Of a stretch of 42,774 nt of DNA, positions 38,402 through 42,774 are shown one piece after another. The notes beneath the pieces were generated by a model. The model worked only from the letters and a program-made list of their open reading frames with translations, was not told where the DNA came from and did no database searches. This DNA is from an uncultured Collinsella sp. Lineage in GTDB: Bacteria > Actinomycetota > Coriobacteriia > Coriobacteriales > Coriobacteriaceae. The stretch spans positions 1 through 42,774 of the forward strand of contig UQHR01000019.1 of NCBI GenBank assembly GCA_900540905.1, given 5' to 3'. The position numbers were made by a program, and so were the translations under genes. Position 1 is the stretch's first letter, and each line of letters opens with the position of its first letter.

Positions 38402-38419
38402 GGCCATCCTTTCGGGTTG

Positions 38420-40846
38420 TTACATCAAATCATAGGCGTCGACGTCAACGCTCACGCTCACGCCGCGCACGGAGCCCACCTCTTTGAGGCAGGCGTCGAT
38501 ATCATCAGAGACATGGTACCCCACGGGCGACTTCACAAGCAGATGGAAGCGGTAACGGTCCTTGGCTCTCTCGATTACACACGAAGCCGGGCCCAGCACC
38601 TGCGGCACGGCACTCCCCGCCCGCAAAAAGTCGGGCGCGGCGGCATGCCAGCGGCGCTTAAGAAGCTTTGCGATACGTCCGATGTAGTTCTGCGCGTCGT
38701 CTCGGTTCGCCGACCACACCAAGATGTTGACCAGGCGAACAAACGGCGGGTACAGCGCGTCGCGGCGCTGATCCAGGTCGTAGTCGGTAAAGATCGAACG
38801 ATCGTGCTCAGCGACGGCGCGAATGACCGGATCCTCGGGCAGGTAGGTCTGGATGATAACCTCGCCGGGGCGATCGCCGCGGCCGGCACGGCCTGCAACC
38901 TGCTCCAGCAGATCGTAGGCGCGCTCCCCCGCTCTAAAATCGGGCAGCTTTAGCGCAAAGTCGGCATTGACCACGCCCACCAGCGTGACCTCGGGAAAGT
39001 CAAGGCCCTTTGCAATCATCTGGGTGCCCAGCAGCACCGCGCAATCGGCGGCATCGAACTGCTCGAGCAGCTTTTTGTGCGCGTCCTTGCCGCGCGTGGA
39101 ATCGGCATCCATGCGAATGATGGCGACGTCGTCGGGCAGCATCTGGTGCAGTGCGTCCTCGATCTGCTGAGTGCCCAGGCCCATTTTTGCCAGGTAGCGA
39201 CTGCCACATTTGGGGCAACGGCTCGTGGCCGCCGGATAGGGCTGCACGCGCCAAGACGAACCGCAGGTGTGACATTGCAGCGTGTGCGTGCGCTCGTGAT
39301 ACGTAAGCGCGGTGGAGCAGTGGTTGCAGGTTGGTACGCAGCCGCATTCGCGGCACATCAAAAACGGAGCAAAGCCACGGCGGTTATGCAGCAGCACGGC
39401 CTTCTCGCGGCGCTCGACCACGCGCTCCAAGCCCTCCATCAAGGGTTTTGAGAACATGGAGCGGCTGCCGTGAGAAAACTCACGGCGCAGGTCGGCAATG
39501 CGGACCGTGGGCAGCACGGCGTGTCCCGGGCGCTCGGGCATCTCGACACGCGTCCAGGTGGCACCGTTATACGTTCCACGGCGGCAGCGGTCGAGGGCCT
39601 CGGCAGAAGGCGTGGCGGAGCCCAACACGAGTGGGCAGCGGTAGCGCCGCGCCATCTCGGCCGCCACCTCGCGCGCGTGGTAGCGCGGACTGGAGCCCTG
39701 CTTGTAACTGGTCTCGTGTTCCTCGTCGATGATGATGAGGCCTAGATCGTCAAGCGGGCAAAAGAGCGCCGAGCGGGCGCCGACGACCACGCGGGCGGCA
39801 CCGCTGGCGACCATATCCCACTGGTCCAGGCGCTCGCCGGCCGAAAGGCGCGAATGGAACACGGCGACCGTCTCGCCAAAGCGCGAACGGAAGCGGCCGA
39901 CGGTCTGGACCGTCAGCGAGATCTCGGGCACCAGCACGCAGGCCGAACGGCCAGCTGAGAGCACGCGCTCGATGGCGGAGAGGTAGACCTCGGTTTTGCC
40001 GGATCCAGTGACGCCATTGACTAGGACCACGTCGCCGTGAGCGTTAAGGCGTGCGCGCTCAATCTGCGCGAGGGCCTGTCGCTGACCGTTGGTGAGTGCC
40101 ATCGGGGCCTTGCCGCTCGCCGAGGACAGCGTGGTCTGCTCGCTGCAGCCACGCCAGGCGCGGCGCTCCTCAACCACCACGACGCCGCGCTTTTCGAGCG
40201 CCTTGATGGTCGCCGACATGCTGTTGTAGAGCAGGTTGAGGTCGCGCGTCGTGACCGGTCCGCACTGAAGCGCCTCGATAAGTTGGCGCTGGCGGACCGC
40301 GGTCTTGGGTGGCGTATAGTCAAAGCCATCGGGCGTAAGCATCACCCAGCGGTTTTGGATAGGCTTGACGGCCGGGCGCTCAACCGTCCACGCCCCGTCA
40401 TCGCCCTTCACGACACGTGGACTTCCGCCCGGGGGCAAGAACAGGCGCAAGCATTCGGAAAGCGTCGCGACATACTCGCGGCTCATCCAGCGCGCAATGC
40501 GGGCAGCCTCGGCGGTAAAGAGCGGCTTGCTGAGGATAGCCTCGATAGGCTTGATGCGCGAAGGGTCGAGGGCGTTGTTGCCCTGCAGGTCGCCCAGCTC
40601 GGGCGTAATGTCGACGATGTAGCCTGCGGCGGCACGGTTGCCAAAATGAACTAGGACGGTGGAGCCGATCTGGGCATCGTTGGCAAGGGACTGCGGGATG
40701 CCGTAGGCGAATGGCTCGGAGAGCGCACGGGTGGGAATGTCGAGGACCACGCTCGCATAGGCGGCGATGGGTTCGGGTGCAGGCTCGGGCTTCACCGGAG
40801 TCTCCTCCGGTTCCGGCGAACCAAACAGCGACAGTTGTTGAGCCAT
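38420..40846 (-). CDS. priA: Primosomal replication protein N' (PriA helicase)
   Basis: 808 residues. An N-terminal 3'-DNA-binding domain, then the helicase core with Walker A G-V-T-G-S-G-K-T (Lys284) and D-E-E-H box. Between the two helicase lobes are the zinc-binding cysteines C-R-E-C-G-C-V-P-T-C-N-H-C and C-H-T-C, C-P-K-C. It restarts stalled replication forks. The first 25 residues are a Pro/Glu-rich extension (Q-Q-L-S-L-F-G-S-P-E-P-E-E), whose Q-L-S-L-F part resembles a beta-clamp-binding motif; this is inference. The upstream gap holds the palindromic repeat at 40879-40980. Confidence 0.95.
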   Translation of the reverse strand: MAQQLSLFGSPEPEETPVKPEPAPEPIAAYASVVLDIPTRALSEPFAYGIPQSLANDAQIGSTVLVHFGNRAAAGYIVDITPELGDLQGNNALDPSRIKPIEAILSKPLFTAEAARIARWMSREYVATLSECLRLFLPPGGSPRVVKGDDGAWTVERPAVKPIQNRWVMLTPDGFDYTPPKTAVRQRQLIEALQCGPVTTRDLNLLYNSMSATIKALEKRGVVVVEERRAWRGCSEQTTLSSASGKAPMALTNGQRQALAQIERARLNAHGDVVLVNGVTGSGKTEVYLSAIERVLSAGRSACVLVPEISLTVQTVGRFRSRFGETVAVFHSRLSAGERLDQWDMVASGAARVVVGARSALFCPLDDLGLIIIDEEHETSYKQGSSPRYHAREVAAEMARRYRCPLVLGSATPSAEALDRCRRGTYNGATWTRVEMPERPGHAVLPTVRIADLRREFSHGSRSMFSKPLMEGLERVVERREKAVLLHNRRGFAPFLMCRECGCVPTCNHCSTALTYHERTHTLQCHTCGSSWRVQPYPAATSRCPKCGSRYLAKMGLGTQQIEDALHQMLPDDVAIIRMDADSTRGKDAHKKLLEQFDAADCAVLLGTQMIAKGLDFPEVTLVGVVNADFALKLPDFRAGERAYDLLEQVAGRAGRGDRPGEVIIQTYLPEDPVIRAVAEHDRSIFTDYDLDQRRDALYPPFVRLVNILVWSANRDDAQNYIGRIAKLLKRRWHAAAPDFLRAGSAVPQVLGPASCVIERAKDRYRFHLLVKSPVGYHVSDDIDACLKEVGSVRGVSVSVDVDAYDLM

Positions 40847-40878
40847 ACACCACCTCTAACGAACGGACCTGAAAGGGG

Positions 40879-40980
40879 TGGGACAAAATAATCAGTAGAG
40901 TTTGTCCCATGGCCGATACGAGTGTCGAGCTCGTTGCGTCACTCGAACATGGGACAAACACTACTGATTATTTTGACCCA
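40879..40980. repeat. Palindromic repeat between gltX and priA
   Basis: Arms 40879-40911 and 40948-40980 are 33 bases with two mismatches. Each arm also carries its own inner inverted repeat (gggacaaa ... tttgtccc), and the 36-base centre contains cgagtg ... cactcg. This nested structure resembles paired REP sequences mobilised by REP-associated (IS200-like) transposases; no such transposase is in the window. Confidence 0.8.
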
Positions 40981-40999
40981 GCAACCCACTCATCGGTAC

Positions 41000-41033
41000 A
41001 GAAACAAGAGCCCCGCTCGAGGGAACGGGGCTC
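41000..41033 (-). terminator. Terminator after gltX
   Basis: On the minus strand an 8-bp GC stem (41026-41033 with 41008-41015) is followed by TTGTTTC. It lies 24 bases past the gltX stop, so priA probably has its own promoter. Confidence 0.85.
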
Positions 41034-41056
41034 GGATACATGCGTTTGCGCGTCTA

Positions 41057-42532
41057 CTACAGCGCCATCGTGCGGGCGCGGTCGATGCGCGCCAGGCAGT
41101 CGTCGCGGCCGACGAGCGCCATGGTCTCGCCCAGCGGAGGGCTCACCATGTTGCCGCAGACGGCGACGCGCACGGCCTGGAACACCACGCGCTTCTTGAG
41201 GTCCATCTGCTCGGGCAGCGGCTCAAGCGCGGCGTCGATGGCCTCGGCAGTCCACTCGTCCACGCCCTCGAGCGCGGCCTTGGCGGCGTCCAGAATGGCG
41301 CCCATGCCTTCCTTGGCCAGGCCCTTGTTAACGGATTTCTCGTCATACTCGAGCGTCTCAGCCGTAGCAAAGATGGGAGCGGCGACGGTCACGGCGTCGG
41401 CCGGCATCTTGGTGCGCGGCTTGACGATGGCGGCAAGCGCATCAATCCAGTCCTCGCCGTACTCGACGTTACCCTCGATGAGGCCTGCCTCGTGCAGTTC
41501 GGGGACCATGATCTCGTCGGCAAACTGGGCATCCGACAAGCCGTTGATGTACTCGGCGTTGACCCAGTCGAGTTTCTTGGGGTCGAAGGTCGCCGGGTTC
41601 TTGGAGATGCGATCGAGCGAGAACTTGCTGGCCAGGACATCGCGCGGGATGATCGTGGTCTCGCCGTCGAGCGACCAGCCGAGCAGCGCCAGATAGTTGA
41701 CGAAGGCGTCGGACAGGTAACCGGCGTCGCGGTACTCCTCCACCGAGGTGGCGCCGTGGCGCTTGGAGAGCTTCTTGCCGTCGGCACCCAGGATCATGGA
41801 GATGTGGGCGAACGTAGGCACGGGCGCGCCGAGGGCCTCGTAGACCATGACCTGACGCGGGGTGTTGGACAGGTGGTCGTCGCCGCGGATGACATGGGTA
41901 ATCTTCATCATGGCGTCGTCGACGACGGTCGCGAAGTTGTACGTGGGCGTGCCATCGGAGCGGAAGATGACAAAGTCGTCGAGCTCCTTGGCGTCGAAGG
42001 TCACCTCACCGTGAACGGCGTCGTGGATGACGACATCGCCGCGGTCCTCGGGCACCTTGATGCGCAGGACGTAGGACTCGCCGGCCTCGATGCGGCGGCG
42101 GGCCTCCTCGGGATCAAGATCGCGGCAACGACGCTGATAGCCCTGGAAGGGGTCCTTGCGCTCCTGCGCGGCCTTGCGGTCGGCGTCGAGCTGCTCCTTG
42201 GTGCAGAAGCAGGGATAGGCCTTGCCCTCGTCCCAAAGTTTCTGGGCGGACTGCTTGTACAGGTCCAGGCGCTCGGTCTGGGCGTAGGGGCCAAAGTCGC
42301 CGCCCACCTCGGGACCCTCGTCCCAGTCCAGGCCCAGCCAACGCATGGCGCGCAGGATGATCTGCGTGTTCTCGTCGGTGGAGCGGGTGGGATCGGTGTC
42401 GTCGATGCGCAGGATGAACGTGCCGCCGTTAGCACGGGCGAAAGCCCAGTTATAGATAGCGGTGCGGGCGCCGCCGATGTGCAGCTTGCCCGTCGGTGAG
42501 GGTGCAAAGCGGACGCGAACGTCTGATGCCAT
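41057..42532 (-). CDS. gltX: Glutamyl-tRNA synthetase
   Basis: 491 residues from the ATG at 42532 (GAGGAGA six bases upstream); the frame is open further but without a ribosome site. Class I signature P-S-P-T-G-K-L-H-I-G-G at 11-21 and K-K-L-S-K-R-H-G as the K-M-S-K-S equivalent. A cysteine-containing C-F-C-T-K-E-Q segment lies in the catalytic domain. It charges tRNA-Glu; whether it also charges tRNA-Gln depends on gatCAB, which is not in the window. Confidence 0.96.
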   Translation of the reverse strand: MASDVRVRFAPSPTGKLHIGGARTAIYNWAFARANGGTFILRIDDTDPTRSTDENTQIILRAMRWLGLDWDEGPEVGGDFGPYAQTERLDLYKQSAQKLWDEGKAYPCFCTKEQLDADRKAAQERKDPFQGYQRRCRDLDPEEARRRIEAGESYVLRIKVPEDRGDVVIHDAVHGEVTFDAKELDDFVIFRSDGTPTYNFATVVDDAMMKITHVIRGDDHLSNTPRQVMVYEALGAPVPTFAHISMILGADGKKLSKRHGATSVEEYRDAGYLSDAFVNYLALLGWSLDGETTIIPRDVLASKFSLDRISKNPATFDPKKLDWVNAEYINGLSDAQFADEIMVPELHEAGLIEGNVEYGEDWIDALAAIVKPRTKMPADAVTVAAPIFATAETLEYDEKSVNKGLAKEGMGAILDAAKAALEGVDEWTAEAIDAALEPLPEQMDLKKRVVFQAVRVAVCGNMVSPPLGETMALVGRDDCLARIDRARTMAL

Positions 42533-42572
42533 GGAAATCTCCTCGATTGCAGGATGGATGTCTAACCGCACC

Positions 42573-42578
42573 AGTATA
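42573..42578 (-). promoter_or_regulatory. Possible -10 element for gltX
   Basis: TATACT on the minus strand about 40 bases before the gltX start; the -35 region is weak. Confidence 0.4.
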
Positions 42579-42621
42579 AAGCATCAAAGCAACCTCCGCA
42601 CAAAGGGCACCGACCTAGTCA

Positions 42622-42724
42622 TTGGGGACAGACTTAAATGACCATTCGTTGGGGACGTTCTTCGAAGCTAACTGAACAGGAGTGTCCCAAACTGCCGTCA
42701 CTTGGGGACGTTCCTAAACTGCCG
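42622..42724. repeat. Cluster of short direct and inverted repeats at the right edge
   Basis: ttggggac occurs at 42622-42629, 42649-42656 and 42702-42709, the last two continuing as gttc. gtgtcccaaactgccg at 42682-42697 is partly inverse to these, and aaactgccg recurs at 42716-42724. This composition recalls REP-type sequences and may relate to the gggacaaa repeat at 40879-40980. Confidence 0.6.
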
Positions 42725-42774
42725 GCAGAGACGATATGAGCAGGACATAAAAACATTGAGAGCCCCTGCTGCAT

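Noticed and set aside
1..42774. CRISPR array, prophage or complete insertion sequence
   Set aside because: No regularly spaced repeats, phage genes or transposase genes were found; the repeats present are short intergenic palindromes or intragenic hairpins.

Overview
The window looks like chromosomal DNA from a high-GC gut actinobacterium of the class Coriobacteriia, most like Collinsella. This is an inference from codon use, gene content and the mix of actinobacterial housekeeping genes with a Firmicutes-style GlgC/GlgD glycogen system; no 16S or other marker is present to prove it.

Region 1 (1-19,360, all minus strand) is one long surface-polysaccharide operon. It reads from right to left: a structured leader, a NusG-paralogue antiterminator of the LoaP type, a priming sugar-phosphate transferase, two GT4 glycosyltransferases, a radical SAM/SPASM protein, a polysaccharide pyruvyl transferase with an F420-hydrogenase-beta-like iron-sulfur protein, a GT2 and a GT-B glycosyltransferase, a Wzy-like polymerase, a second pyruvyl transferase, a Wzx-like flippase, a second iron-sulfur protein, a frameshifted acyltransferase, and dTDP-rhamnose genes (rfbA, rfbB and an rfbC-rfbD fusion cut by the left edge). 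Most genes abut or overlap, which fits one transcript needing processive antitermination. GC content falls sharply in the middle and left-centre of the locus (GT2 gene, acyltransferase, 3.3-3.7 kb), as expected for a mosaic capsule locus.

Region 2 (19,360-21,760) holds a structured non-coding stretch, tRNA-Ala(GGC) with its own promoter and terminator, thiamine pyrophosphokinase, a HAD phosphatase, and a divergent intergenic region with repeated operator-like half sites. Region 3 (21,800-34,820, plus strand) is a glycogen cluster: glgB, glgP, glgC, glgD, glgA and a 1098-residue GH13-GH77 fusion. GlgB and GlgA both end in long Lys/Ala-rich tails. Region 4 (34,900-42,774) has a small FmdB-type zinc ribbon protein (plus) and, on the minus strand, gltX, priA, def, fmt and rsmB, interrupted by two long palindromic repeats, with a further repeat cluster at the right edge.

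The most unusual signal is a set of strong hairpins inside conserved coding parts of several capsule genes. They often form overlapping tandem pairs, and in the two paralogous iron-sulfur genes they sit at matching places although the sequences differ. The repeated association of pyruvyl transferase with F420-hydrogenase-beta-like protein, plus a radical SAM protein, suggests a poorly described redox-linked glycan modification system.
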